The notes under the pieces were generated by a model that worked only from the letters and a program-made list of their open reading frames with translations, did no database searches and had not been told where the DNA came from. DNA of 64,000 nt, taken from Burkholderiaceae bacterium. Lineage in GTDB: Bacteria; Pseudomonadota; Gammaproteobacteria; Burkholderiales; Burkholderiaceae_C. The translations under genes were made by a program, and so were the position numbers. Location: contig JAEUOU010000007.1 of the NCBI GenBank assembly GCA_016790575.1, positions 91,675-155,674 on the forward strand, written 5' to 3'. Of this stretch, positions 15,889-24,615 are shown piece after piece (the stretch's first letter is position 1; each line of letters begins with the position of its first letter).

Positions 15889-16662
15889 TCAGGGGCCGAA
15901 CAGGTCGGGGGTGTCGGGCGCGGGCGCGGCCTTGGGCGGCGCGGTCTGCCGTTGTGCGGCGCGCGGCGCCCGGGTGGGGCGTGGCGGCAGCGGCGCGGGC
16001 GCGGCGGACAGCTGTGCGGCCGGCAGCGCACGCATCCAGTGGTGGGCGTCGTCGGCGCTGGCATGCAGCCAGGCGCTGCGGTCGGCGGGCGGGATGAACA
16101 CCGGCATGCGCTTTTCGTCACCGGGGCGGTGCATGCGCCCCATCACGGCGTGGCCGTCGGCGTTGACGGTGAGCAGCGTGAAACTGGTGACGATTTCGCC
16201 GCTGGCCGGGTCGGTCCAGCGGTCCCACAGGCCGGCGGCCGTGAGCAGTTCGCCGTCGGCCGCCGCCATGCGCCAGCGCACGCTGCGCCCACCGTGCGCG
16301 GCGGCGTCTTCCCAGCAGGGTTCGAAAAACGCTTCCATCGGCACCAGCGCAAAGTGGCGCTGGCGCCAGGCGCCCCGGAAGCTGGGCTTGAGGGCGGCGG
16401 TTTCGCTGCGGGCGTTCAGCGTGTGGCGCGACAGCGCGCGCGCCTTGGCCGCGTCGGCCGCCCAGTGCGGCACCAGGCCGAAACGGGCCAGGTCACAGCG
16501 CACGCCGCGGGCCATGTCGCCGGCCGCGCCGGCGCGCACCACGATGGGCGCCTCAGAGCCGGGAAACACCTCGGCCGGCCAGTCCTGCGGCGGCAGGTGG
16601 TCCACGCCCAGCCGCGCGGCGCGCAGGCGGTCGCGGGCGCTGGGGGTGTAGTTGGTGCACAT
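15889..16662 (-). CDS. SOS response-associated peptidase family (HMCES/YedK)
   Basis: 257 residues starting MCTNY. Cys2 becomes the N-terminal residue that crosslinks to abasic sites in single-stranded DNA. Further hallmarks are ARFGLVPHWA, LNARSETAALKPSFR and MEAFFEP, plus MHRPGDEKRMPV near the end. The frame continues upstream to 16767, but only the MCTNY start leaves the catalytic Cys at position 2. The protein has a Pro/Ala-rich tail of about 40 residues. Confidence 0.92.
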   Translation of the reverse strand: MCTNYTPSARDRLRAARLGVDHLPPQDWPAEVFPGSEAPIVVRAGAAGDMARGVRCDLARFGLVPHWAADAAKARALSRHTLNARSETAALKPSFRGAWRQRHFALVPMEAFFEPCWEDAAAHGGRSVRWRMAAADGELLTAAGLWDRWTDPASGEIVTSFTLLTVNADGHAVMGRMHRPGDEKRMPVFIPPADRSAWLHASADDAHHWMRALPAAQLSAAPAPLPPRPTRAPRAAQRQTAPPKAAPAPDTPDLFGP

Positions 16663-16682
16663 GGCGGCAGGCGCGGCGGCCG

Positions 16683-17636
16683 TCAGTCGAGCGGCCGGGC
16701 GAGATACACGCCTTCGCGCCCGGGCACCACCACCCGCGCGGGCATGAGGATGGTGCAGTTCGCGCACGGGGCGCGAATCTCGTCCGGCCCGTCGGTGGCG
16801 ATCAGCTCGCCCTCGGCAAAGGTTTCAAAGCCGATGCACGGGCGGGTGAAGGCGAAGTCCGGCGTGCGGATGACCACCGTGCGCAGCAGCTCGTAGCGGC
16901 GCGGCGGCGCGGGCGCTGCCCAGGCGGGGTCGGCGTCGATCAGGCCCAGCTGCGCCAGAAAGCGTTGGGTGACGGCCCGGGCGGTGTCGGCCGTGGCCTG
17001 CAGGAAATGCTGGCCGCATTCGGCCACCAGGCCGATGCCGGTGCCGTCCGGCTCGCCGAAAGAACCGAACTGGATCACCGGCGTGCCCGACCCCAGGCCG
17101 CCCGGCATCACCAGATGCACCGCCGGCAGGCCCACGGCCTGCGCCAGCGCGCCATTGCGGGCAAAACCGGGATAGACCCAGAACGGCACCACGTCCTGGC
17201 TGGTGGAGTGCAGGTCCAGCAGCACATCGGCGGCGGCGACCACGGGACGCAGTTCACGCGCGCGGCGCAGCTCGGGGCTGTCGTCGGGCCCGTCCAGCCA
17301 TTCGGGGGACCAGACCCGGTTCAGGTTGTGCACCAGCTGGCGGCTGTCGAAGGGGCGTGCCGCATCAAAACTCTCGTAGGCCGCCACGTTGGCAAAACTG
17401 ACGGTGAGTGTGCCGATGCGCGGGCGCACGCCGCGGTCGAGCAGGTCACAGGCCGCAACCATGCCGCAGAACTCGTTGCCATGGGTCAGCGCGTTGACCA
17501 GCACGTTCGGCCCCGGCTGGCCGGACTCGAACCGGTGCACATAGGGCACACCGGTGTTGCCGGCGCGGTAGGCCGACAGGTCGCGGGGCAGGACGTCGAG
17601 GCGGGGAGCGGCGGAGATGGCGGTTGGTGCGTTCAT
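16683..17636 (-). CDS. Succinylglutamate desuccinylase/aspartoacylase family protein
   Basis: 317 residues from the ATG at 17636. The zinc ligands HxxE are in ALTHGNEFCG, a third ligand is in LLDLHSTSQ, and VAECGQH probably carries the catalytic Glu. It is a second AstE-like enzyme in the window but not close to the one at 7468. The ~17640-17756 frame extension lacks conservation. It is the first gene of a run with HMCES and the AhpD-like gene. The substrate is unknown. Confidence 0.85.
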   Translation of the reverse strand: MNAPTAISAAPRLDVLPRDLSAYRAGNTGVPYVHRFESGQPGPNVLVNALTHGNEFCGMVAACDLLDRGVRPRIGTLTVSFANVAAYESFDAARPFDSRQLVHNLNRVWSPEWLDGPDDSPELRRARELRPVVAAADVLLDLHSTSQDVVPFWVYPGFARNGALAQAVGLPAVHLVMPGGLGSGTPVIQFGSFGEPDGTGIGLVAECGQHFLQATADTARAVTQRFLAQLGLIDADPAWAAPAPPRRYELLRTVVIRTPDFAFTRPCIGFETFAEGELIATDGPDEIRAPCANCTILMPARVVVPGREGVYLARPLD

Positions 17637-17694
17637 GCCGCCATCGTAGGCCCGTGCGGCCACCGGCGCGGGACTCACCGGCTTTCGATCGGGT

Positions 17695-18687
17695 TCAGGC
17701 CGCGCCACGGCCCTTCTGACTTTCGAAGTAGACCACCTTGCGGGCTCGCTGCACATCGCCCAGCGGCCGGTGCGCGGCCAGGGCTTGCCACGGGTCGAAC
17801 ACGGCGGCTTCGGCGTCCGCCAGCAGTTGGCGGCCTTCTTCGGAGGCGGTGTTCTGGCGCGGCAGGGTCAGTCGCGCCACCGTCCGATACGGTGTGGGCC
17901 AGTTGACCGACGCGTCTTCGATCGGGGTGAGGTTTTCGCTCACGAAGGGTTGCAACTGCAGGTCCCATTGCAACGGGCCTGCCGCCAGGCGGGCGGCAAA
18001 ATCCCCGCCCCAGTCAGCCGCGGCGCCGGCCCGATGCTCGCCATTGGCCGCGTCGGGCAGGAGCCGAACCCGCACCGCGTAAGGACCGTTGGCCATGGGA
18101 ACCGCACTGAACAGCGGCTCCGTGGCAAAACCGCCGAAAGCCTTCCCTACCGTCTTGGCCAGCTGCAGCATCCGCGCGCTGCCGCCGAAAAGGCCGTATC
18201 GTCGGACCAGATACCGCAACAACGCGCCGCCACCTTCACTGGCGGCCATCGCGAAGTCCACAAATTCATCGCTGCGCGCAAAGGCAAAGGCCTCATGGTT
18301 GATCAAGGTAAAGCATTGCGCCACCGCCGGTCCGCCGAGCGCCGACTCGCCGCGCACGCCCAATACCCGCAGGCCCAAACCCCGGATGTCCGGAATGCGG
18401 TCACTGGCGCGGTCCATGCCGCCATTGGACAGCCGAACCCAAGTTTCGTAAGAACCGGAATGGGAGAACAAACCTTGCGCCGCCCACTCTGGCAGGCCAT
18501 TGCTCACCGTGAGGGTGCCACGCGCTGCGGTGAGCTGCTTTCGGTGCAATGCGCGCCCGACACCCCATTTTCGGGATTTGCGTGCTTGCAACTGCGCAAA
18601 CTGCCGGCCATACCCGGCGTACCGAGCCTCATCGTCGGCACCGCTCTGCTCGCGCCAGTCTGTGCTGGCCTTCTGTGGCTCTGTCAT
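17695..18687 (-). CDS. Catalase-like heme protein
   Basis: 330 residues. Catalase fold signatures: ALHRKQLTAARGTLTV near residue 48 (position of the distal His), SYETWVRLSNG, DRIPDIRGLGLRVLGV, TLINHEAFAF. It is much shorter than a classical catalase (about 480), placing it in the minimal catalase-related family whose members often show peroxidase activity or have lost catalase activity. No signal peptide is obvious. It is divergent from a VOC protein across 147 bp. Confidence 0.82.
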   Translation of the reverse strand: MTEPQKASTDWREQSGADDEARYAGYGRQFAQLQARKSRKWGVGRALHRKQLTAARGTLTVSNGLPEWAAQGLFSHSGSYETWVRLSNGGMDRASDRIPDIRGLGLRVLGVRGESALGGPAVAQCFTLINHEAFAFARSDEFVDFAMAASEGGGALLRYLVRRYGLFGGSARMLQLAKTVGKAFGGFATEPLFSAVPMANGPYAVRVRLLPDAANGEHRAGAAADWGGDFAARLAAGPLQWDLQLQPFVSENLTPIEDASVNWPTPYRTVARLTLPRQNTASEEGRQLLADAEAAVFDPWQALAAHRPLGDVQRARKVVYFESQKGRGAA

Positions 18688-18834
18688 CGGTTCTCCTCGT
18701 CAAGCCATCGTTCGGCCACTATGGTACGCGCCCCGGCCCGCCGCCCAATTTCGCCGCGTCGCTTGCCCCTGGAAGGACGTCGCCCTACACTGCCTGCGAC
18801 CGGCAACGTGGCCGGTATCTGTCAGGAGGCTCCC

Positions 18835-19224
18835 ATGAGTTCTGCATCCAACGCAGTCGGCTGGTTTGAGATCTATGTTGCCGACTTCGAACGCGCAAAA
18901 AAATTCTATGCTGCGGTCTTTCAGCGGCCTATGGAAGACTTGGCCGCACCGCCGGGGAGCCCCCCCATGAAGATGTGTGCATTCAGCATGAACCCCGAAG
19001 GCATGGGGTCGGCGGGTGCTTTGGTGTGCGATGACATGATGAAACCCGGCGCTGGCGGCACCCTGGTGTACTTTTCCTGTGCGGACTGCGCAGTGGAGGC
19101 CGCGCGTGCTGCCGAGCACGGCGGGCAGGTGTTCCAGCCCAAAATGAGCATCGGTCCCTACGGCTTCATCGCCATCGTCGGCGACACCGAAGGCAACACG
19201 ATCGGACTGCATTCGATGGCCTGA
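18835..19224 (+). CDS. VOC family protein (glyoxalase/bleomycin resistance-like)
   Basis: 129 residues. It opens FEIYVADFERAKKFYAAVF, typical of the beta-alpha-beta-beta-beta module, and ends GFIAIVGDTEGNTIGLHS with a likely metal-binding or remnant Glu/His. An AGGAGG ribosome site sits 8 bp before the ATG. Function within this large family is not predictable. The neighbouring catalase-like gene is divergent. Confidence 0.88.
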   Translation: MSSASNAVGWFEIYVADFERAKKFYAAVFQRPMEDLAAPPGSPPMKMCAFSMNPEGMGSAGALVCDDMMKPGAGGTLVYFSCADCAVEAARAAEHGGQVFQPKMSIGPYGFIAIVGDTEGNTIGLHSMA

Positions 19225-19241
19225 CCCGTTCGCGCAGACCA

Positions 19242-20480
19242 TCAGCGGCCCTGCAGTCGCTGCACCTGCGTCTTGGCCGCCTCGGCGTCCCTGGCGTATT
19301 CAGCCAGGTGTCGGTCTCTTTCCTCACTGCGCCATTCGTCGGTCGAGAAGCGACTCAGCGCATAGGACGCGCTGCGGTAGACGGTGCCAACCTGCCGGGC
19401 CATCATGACCCGGTCGGGGAACTGGTCGGGCAACAGCAGGAAACCTTCAACGTCCCGCAGTCCCAGCGGAAAGACCGGGGCCTTGTCTCGCAGCAGCGCG
19501 CCGAAGACCTGCAGCCGGAACTCCTGAGGTCCGGCTGCAACCTCTTCATTGAACTGCAGCAGCGCAAATGGGTTGCCATTCGCGTCATCCACCCGGGCGG
19601 ATGCGACATAGCGGCCCGGGCGGCTGACATTGACTTTGAGGTAAAAGTTGAGTGAACCGTTTTCGACCGCCTCCCGGAAACCCGCCCAGGTGGCTGGCAC
19701 ACCCGGTGTGTAGATCACGTCGAAATGCGCGACACCCGACTCGCCGCCCGCCGTGACCTGCGCGAGTACGCGGATGGTGCCCGCGTAGGCGCTGAAACCT
19801 TGCTGCGAAGGGATCAGTTGCGCTGAATGCACACCGTCACCGGCCTGCTGGTCGGCGCCGGAGCCGTTGTCGACAAAAGTCAGCCCGGCCGAGATCAGGG
19901 GGACCGGTGTTCGGGTGTCCGGCACCGATTGCGCCGCAGCCCGGGTAACCAGCAGCGGCATGGCGCGTCCCTCTTCATTGACCCCTTCGACGGTAAAGCG
20001 CACGGTCTCGGCGCCACTGAGGAAAACCCGTTCCTGGGTGGTGCGCAGGCGCACGCCCCGCACCGGTTCGCCATTGGGCTTGCGCAAGGACACTTCTTCG
20101 GCCACCGGCGCAAACGGCCGAACCTGATCGGGGTGCTCCGCGATCGGGCGGGAATCATGCGGATACCGCGTCGCGTCGCGGTAGGCGAGGTAGACCTGCT
20201 CGGCTCGCTCATAGCGGCCTTGCCACATGGCCAGTTGCGCCTGCCGTTGCAATTGCCCTTCGGCACTGAAGGGCGCACCGGGACCACCCCGGGGCCCCGA
20301 CCCGCCCGGTCCGCCCGCCGTCGCCGCCGCGCCGGCCGCTGCCCCGCTGGAGCCAGCAGCGCCAGGGGCTGCCTTGCCCGACGTGTCAACCGCACCGGCG
20401 TCCGCCAGCAGGAAGGCGACACTGGCTCCCAGGAGCAGCGCCACGGCGCCGCCCAAAAGCCAGGTGTTCGCGCGCGTCAA
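19242..20480 (-). CDS. Membrane-anchored protein, probable partner of the secreted hydrolase upstream
   Basis: 412 residues. One N-terminal membrane segment (TWLLGGAVALLLGASVAFLL) is followed by a Gly/Ala/Pro linker of roughly 45 residues and then an extracytoplasmic region. In it, GLTFVDNGSGADQQAGDGVHSA and the following beta-rich stretch look like an Ig-like/choice-of-anchor type domain. The C-terminal part (FLLLPDQFPDRVMM, then a helical RDRHLAEYARDAEAAKTQVQ tail) is unrecognised. The start lies 24 bp after the stop of the secreted hydrolase-like gene. The anchor-linker-domain layout is like that of a lipase foldase, but sequence similarity to known foldases is not evident, so a chaperone role is speculation. 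Confidence 0.7.
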   Translation of the reverse strand: MTRANTWLLGGAVALLLGASVAFLLADAGAVDTSGKAAPGAAGSSGAAAGAAATAGGPGGSGPRGGPGAPFSAEGQLQRQAQLAMWQGRYERAEQVYLAYRDATRYPHDSRPIAEHPDQVRPFAPVAEEVSLRKPNGEPVRGVRLRTTQERVFLSGAETVRFTVEGVNEEGRAMPLLVTRAAAQSVPDTRTPVPLISAGLTFVDNGSGADQQAGDGVHSAQLIPSQQGFSAYAGTIRVLAQVTAGGESGVAHFDVIYTPGVPATWAGFREAVENGSLNFYLKVNVSRPGRYVASARVDDANGNPFALLQFNEEVAAGPQEFRLQVFGALLRDKAPVFPLGLRDVEGFLLLPDQFPDRVMMARQVGTVYRSASYALSRFSTDEWRSEERDRHLAEYARDAEAAKTQVQRLQGR

Positions 20481-20504
20481 ACCGATGCCGCCCGGCGAGG
20501 GCGA

Positions 20505-21413
20505 TCAGTTGGCATTGGCCGCCATGTCGGCGCGCACCTTGGACACCACACCACCCCAGTTGCCGTTGGTGTAGTGGTTGAACGATTCGGTGTCATCGCG
20601 GAAAACCACCGAGTGGAAAGACCATTTGGCGCGTCCGCCCTCGTTGGCGGCCGTCCCCAGGGTCAGGTCGTTGCAGAACCAGTCGGACGGGTTGCAGAAG
20701 CCCGCTCCACCACTGCCCGACACCCCCCCGGCCGAGTGATAGGCCACGGCCTCGTCATCCTGCCCCGGCAACACGGCCGAGTAAAGTGTGCCGGCAGCCC
20801 CGGCATACATATAGAACCATTTGGCCCGGGTCTGGTTGTGGTCGTACATGGCACGGGCCGTTGCGGTCTTGAGGTCGGAGGTAAGCGGATCGGACACTGC
20901 CCAGCTGCCCACGTTGGCCAGTTCACTGCCGCCACCCGCACCAGCGGCCACGTTCACCCACTTGATGTTCCAGCCGGTCTGGGTGGTGCCGTCGGTGTTG
21001 CCGCAGACACCACTGGCGTTGGGAGTGGCGTTTTTCTTCTGGCGCGCCGTGCCGCCGTACAAGGACAGGGCGTACCCGATCTGCAAGTTGCCGGCACTGT
21101 GGGCGGCGATGTAGCACCAGTTGTTGCCGGTGCAATAACAATCGAGCGCGTCGCGAATGCGATAGTTCTGGTCGGCAACGCGGTTGAAACCATCCCAATT
21201 GACCGATTTTTTGTTCACTCCGCCGGCGGTGCCGGATGGTCCCCAATAGGTGAAGTCGGCATGGTTGCCGGGCTGTCCGCCGCCGGTGCGACCGTTGATC
21301 CACAACGAATAGTTGGTGGCGTGCAAGGCACCTGCCACACCAGCCAACAAGGCGGTTGCGGCCAACAGGCGACGGGTCGTGCGGTTAGTGACGGGTGAAA
21401 GGCGGTGGAACAT
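20505..21413 (-). CDS. Secreted serine-hydrolase-like protein
   Basis: 302 residues. A signal peptide (RRLLAATALLAGVAGALHA) is followed by YSLWINGRTGGG, a glycine turn typical of the oxyanion region. The candidate nucleophile elbow is A104-H-S106-A-G108 in IAAHSAGNLQ. Acid and His candidates lie in GQDDEAVAYHSAGG and later SFHSVVF. Six or more Cys (92, 94, 100 and further) suggest disulfides in the periplasm or outside. Lipase or esterase activity is likely but the substrate is unknown. It is cotranscribed with the anchored protein at 19242-20480 and is divergent from the SRPBCC gene. Confidence 0.72.
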   Translation of the reverse strand: MFHRLSPVTNRTTRRLLAATALLAGVAGALHATNYSLWINGRTGGGQPGNHADFTYWGPSGTAGGVNKKSVNWDGFNRVADQNYRIRDALDCYCTGNNWCYIAAHSAGNLQIGYALSLYGGTARQKKNATPNASGVCGNTDGTTQTGWNIKWVNVAAGAGGGSELANVGSWAVSDPLTSDLKTATARAMYDHNQTRAKWFYMYAGAAGTLYSAVLPGQDDEAVAYHSAGGVSGSGGAGFCNPSDWFCNDLTLGTAANEGGRAKWSFHSVVFRDDTESFNHYTNGNWGGVVSKVRADMAANAN

Positions 21414-21600
21414 GTCGTTCTCCTCGGGTCGTAAATGGGAACACGGCAAGACCGGTCGATACCACCCGATCAAAAACGAACGCTCGTGCTTTTTTGATTG
21501 TCACTTCGTCGCCCAAGCGACACAACTCGGGTTTACCCTCGGTGTCCTATCGCCGCAGCCATTACAGTCGCGGCCAGCAACGCCGCAAAAGGAATACCCC

Positions 21601-22074
21601 ATGTCCATCACTGTCCCCGTCGACCTGGGCTACGAATTCGAGGTCCGCGCCAAAGCGGCCGATGTCTTTGCCGTGCTCGCCGACGTGCCGCTGTCGGCCA
21701 GCCACTTTCCCAAAGTGGAGCAGCTCACCGACCTGGGCAGCGGCGTCTACCGCTGGGACATGGCCAAGGTGGGCACCGAACAGATTCATATCCAGACGAT
21801 CTATGCGAGCCGGTATGCGAGCAACCGCGCCAAAGGCTCGGTGATCTGGACACCGGTCGAAGGCATAGGCAATGCCCTGGTGGGCGGCAGCTGGGCCATC
21901 AAGGGCAAGCGGGGGTCCACGGCGATTCGCCTCGATATCGAAGCCGAGATCACCGTGGATCTGCCCGCGCTGATGAAACCCTTGGTCGAACCGGTGGTCA
22001 ATGTCGAGTTCGAACAACTGATCGAGCGTTACATCGACAACCTGATCGAGCGCTTCGGCGGCGAGGTGGAATGA
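21601..22074 (+). CDS. SRPBCC family protein
   Basis: 157 residues in the START-like helix-grip fold. It opens with a beta strand (YEFEVRAKAADVFAVLADVP), a long C-terminal helix (VEFEQLIERYIDNLIERFG) closes the cavity, and a GSVIWTPVEG strand lies between. Such proteins bind hydrophobic ligands. There is no catalytic motif. It stands alone between divergent and convergent neighbours. Confidence 0.82.
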   Translation: MSITVPVDLGYEFEVRAKAADVFAVLADVPLSASHFPKVEQLTDLGSGVYRWDMAKVGTEQIHIQTIYASRYASNRAKGSVIWTPVEGIGNALVGGSWAIKGKRGSTAIRLDIEAEITVDLPALMKPLVEPVVNVEFEQLIERYIDNLIERFGGEVE

Positions 22075-22279
22075 CCCAGCGGTTATCCCGCCTGGCCGTG
22101 GACAAGGGTGTGGAAAAGTACGGGCCAGCACGGTAAGGCTGCGCCAAGTGTTTGATTCGACAGGATTTTCTTCACACTGCCTGCCAAACGGGCAGACCTG
22201 CGCAGGACGGCGCCGGGGTCATTGCGCCGCATCGCCCCGTCAGCGACCGACTTGCTTGGCACGGAGCCCGTAGAAGGGC

Positions 22280-23248
22280 TTATTCGACCGGTTCGCCGTC
22301 AGCGACCGGCCCCTTGCCCGCCGGCTTGCCCCGCCGCGCCCGCGCCTCTTTCTTCGCCGCGCGCTCGGCGTCGGCGCGCTGGCCGGCTTCGGTCCAGGCG
22401 GCAAATTCCTCCGGCGTCTCCAGCGTGATGCGGCCGATCTCGCCCGCGCGGTAGTCCGTCATCACGATTTCGGCGGCCTTTTGCAGGTTCACCCGGCCTT
22501 TGCCCAGCAGGGCGCCGCGGCGCTGCCCGATGGCTTCGAGCAAGGCGTCGTCCTTGAGCGCGGCAATCGCCTCGGGCGTCAGCGGCAGTTTGAAGCGCGC
22601 CTGCAGACCAGCCGGGTAGTGCTGGCGCAGGTAATCGAGCAGCTCCAGCGCGACCAGGTCATCGTCGTAGGCGTTGCGGCCGATGGCGCCGCTGGCCGCG
22701 AGGCGAAAGCCGCTTTGCGGCACGGTGATGCGCGGCCACAACATGCCGGGGGTGTCGTACAGGTAGAAGTCATCCGCCAGCGTCAGGCGCTGCTCCATCT
22801 TGGTGATGCCGGCTTCGTCACCCGTCTTGGCCACCTTGCGGCCCACCAACGCGTTGATCAGCGTGGACTTGCCCACGTTCGGAATGCCGCAGATCAGCAC
22901 CCGCATCGGTTTGGCCAGCCCGCCGCGTCCGGGCGCCAGTGCCTTGCAGGCCGCGATCAGCGCCTTCACCGGCGTGGCCGCGCCCGCCTCCAGCGCGATG
23001 GCACGGGTGCCGGGCCGGGCGCTGTAGTGCGCCAGCCAGTCCTCGGTGCGCGCCGGGTCCGCCAGGTCCTGCTTGCTGAGAATCTTGAGCGTGGGCCGGC
23101 CCGCCGTCAGCTCGGCCAGCAGCGGGTTGGCGCTGGAGCCCGGCAGCCGGGCGTCGAGCATCTCGATCACCACGTCGATCTCTTTCACCCGCTCGGCAAT
23201 CGCCTTGCGCGTGAGGTGCATGTGCCCGGGAAACCACTGAATCGCCAT
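22280..23248 (-). CDS. ylqF: Ribosome biogenesis GTPase YlqF/RbgA
   Basis: 322 residues, circularly permuted GTPase. The G4 motif (LSKQDLAD) comes first, then G1 GIPNVGKSTLINAL, and G3 LYDTPGMLWP. It opens WFPGHMHLTRKAI, the family signature. It acts in late assembly of the large ribosomal subunit. The Lys/Arg-rich C-terminus (ERAAKKEARARRGK) fits rRNA contact. The upstream frame extends to 24484 but is non-conserved, so MAIQWFPG is the start. It is divergent from a ferredoxin gene by 51 bp. Confidence 0.93.
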   Translation of the reverse strand: MAIQWFPGHMHLTRKAIAERVKEIDVVIEMLDARLPGSSANPLLAELTAGRPTLKILSKQDLADPARTEDWLAHYSARPGTRAIALEAGAATPVKALIAACKALAPGRGGLAKPMRVLICGIPNVGKSTLINALVGRKVAKTGDEAGITKMEQRLTLADDFYLYDTPGMLWPRITVPQSGFRLAASGAIGRNAYDDDLVALELLDYLRQHYPAGLQARFKLPLTPEAIAALKDDALLEAIGQRRGALLGKGRVNLQKAAEIVMTDYRAGEIGRITLETPEEFAAWTEAGQRADAERAAKKEARARRGKPAGKGPVADGEPVE

Positions 23249-23299
23249 CGTCCGCCTTGTTGTTGCGCTTCGTCCTGCCGCCTGCGGTATGTTGCAGGC

Positions 23300-23614
23300 A
23301 TGAAAGCCCCCGATTGTGACGGCCCCGCCTCGGACAACCCTGCCCCGCCCCTGCTGCGCTGGCCTGGCCACCCGGACCTGCCGCTCGCGCCCGGCCAGAC
23401 CGTGCTCGCCGCGCTGGAAGCCGCCGGCCTGCCCTGGCCGGCCTCGTGCCGAAACGGCACCTGCCGAACCTGCATCGGCCGCCTGGCCGCGGGCCGGGTG
23501 CGCCACACCATCCCCTGGCCCGGCCTGTCGGCCGACGAAAAGGCCGATGGCTGTTTTCTGGCCTGTGTGGCGGTTGCGGACGACGACGTGACGCTGGCCG
23601 GGCCGGGGGCGTAG
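23300..23614 (+). CDS. 2Fe-2S ferredoxin-like protein
   Basis: 104 residues. The plant-type cluster motif is C50-x4-C55-x2-C58 (CRNGTCRTC), with the fourth ligand probably Cys89 in CFLAC. A GQTVLAALEAAGLPWP segment precedes it, as in the family. No reductase is adjacent, so the partner is unknown. Confidence 0.88.
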   Translation: MKAPDCDGPASDNPAPPLLRWPGHPDLPLAPGQTVLAALEAAGLPWPASCRNGTCRTCIGRLAAGRVRHTIPWPGLSADEKADGCFLACVAVADDDVTLAGPGA

Positions 23615-23689
23615 GCGAGCAGTCCTGGGCGGAGCAGAAACGCTTACCACCGCCGCCAACACCGCCCATCGCCGAAATTCCGGCCCAAA

Positions 23690-23731
23690 ACAGCCGATAC
23701 CCAGCATGGAGAGGTGATGGTTTGCTATTGA
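23690..23731 (-). repeat. Dispersed element, copy 6
   Basis: On the minus strand it reads ATAGCAAACCATCACC, then TCTCCATGCTGGGTATCGGC. Diverged in the middle, with both ends kept. Confidence 0.75.
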
Positions 23732-24102
23732 TGCAGTAGCGCGATTCCCCAGCCGGCCTTGGCGCGTGCACTCCCCCTTGTTCAGTGACAAGGCCAGATC
23801 GGCTGTTGGGCTCCCCTTTCTGCCCTGGCGAGGGTGGAAAGGGGCGGGGGGGATAGGGGGTGGAATCAGCGCGGCATGGATCGGGGAAAGGCCCATTTCA
23901 CGCTGAACGGGTGAAATTGCCTTCCCGGTGGCTTCCTCACTTTCCCCCCTCTCTCCCCCCGCCCTCTCTCGCCCCCGCCGGGGCGAAAGAGGGAGCCTGA
24001 ACAGCCGATCTGGCCGCGGGTTCAAACGAAGAGGAGTGCAAAGGGGGATGGGGCGGCTGGCTTTCTGGCGGGAGCGCCGCAGCACGCCGTTTCCTGATTT
24101 TT

Positions 24103-24144
24103 TTTGCTGTTTACCCAGCGCGAAATGGTCGTTGTTTGCTATCT
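24103..24144 (-). repeat. Dispersed element, copy 7
   Basis: On the minus strand it reads ATAGCAAACAACGACC, then ATTTCGCGCTGGGTAAAC. It lies 43 bp from the end of the CMD-family gene. Confidence 0.75.
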
Positions 24145-24186
24145 TTTTAAACGCCGTCAACTGGCCGCTCAACAGCGCCTTGCCGA

Positions 24187-24588
24187 TCAACCGCGCTCGA
24201 ACGCCGCGTCCACCGGCACCTGCAGGCCGGTGGCGAGCTGGTTGGTTTTGGCGGCCAGGGCAATGATGGACAGCAGTTCGGCGTGCTGGGCCGCTGTCAT
24301 GCCCTTGGCGGTGGCGGCGGCGGTGTGGGAGTGCACACAGTAGCTGCAGCCGTTCAGGATGGACGCCGTGATGTAGACCATCTCCTTGGTCAGCGGATCG
24401 ATGGCCGACGGCGTGGCCATGACGCGTTTGACCTCGGCCCAGGTCTGCTCCAGCAGCGTCGGATCGAACGCCAGGTAACGCCACATGTTGTTGATGAAAT
24501 CGGTGCGGCGGGTGGCGCGGATGTCGTCAAAGACGGCTTTGACGCGCGGATCGGCTTCGGGATTGGCCGGCGGTGCGATGGTGGACAT
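24187..24588 (-). CDS. Carboxymuconolactone decarboxylase family protein (AhpD-like)
   Basis: 133 residues with the redox motif CSYCVHSH. This is a compact member of the CMD/AhpD family, distinct from the 196-residue one at 15275. It probably forms helical oligomers acting on peroxide or thiol substrates. It is the last gene of a three-gene minus-strand run behind a GDSL esterase and an SDR. Confidence 0.87.
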   Translation of the reverse strand: MSTIAPPANPEADPRVKAVFDDIRATRRTDFINNMWRYLAFDPTLLEQTWAEVKRVMATPSAIDPLTKEMVYITASILNGCSYCVHSHTAAATAKGMTAAQHAELLSIIALAAKTNQLATGLQVPVDAAFERG

Positions 24589-24615
24589 GGGGGTGGTCTC
24601 GTGAGGTGGAAGGAG

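Larger units (their letters stand above)
23615..24186. other. 572 bp non-coding region rich in repeats
   Basis: No convincing gene. It contains two dispersed elements (23690-23731 and 24103-24144, both reversed), an 8-base stem CCCCTTTC/GAAAGGGG (23813-23820 with 23837-23844), and a longer stem pairing 23962-23975 with 23980-23993 in the CCCTCT.../...AGAGGG style seen at 1955. A weak ATTTCACGCTG at about 23890 may be a decayed third element. It separates the ferredoxin gene from the convergent CMD-family gene. Confidence 0.7.

Noticed and set aside
22080..22125. TTATCC and TGTGGAAAA near each other, resembling DnaA boxes
   Set aside because: Only two imperfect sites, no cluster and no AT-rich unwinding region; not an origin.
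23885..23920. ATTTCACGCTGAACGGGTGAAA as a fifteenth dispersed element
   Set aside because: Only ACGCTG and part of the following bases match; could be a decayed copy but is not countable.
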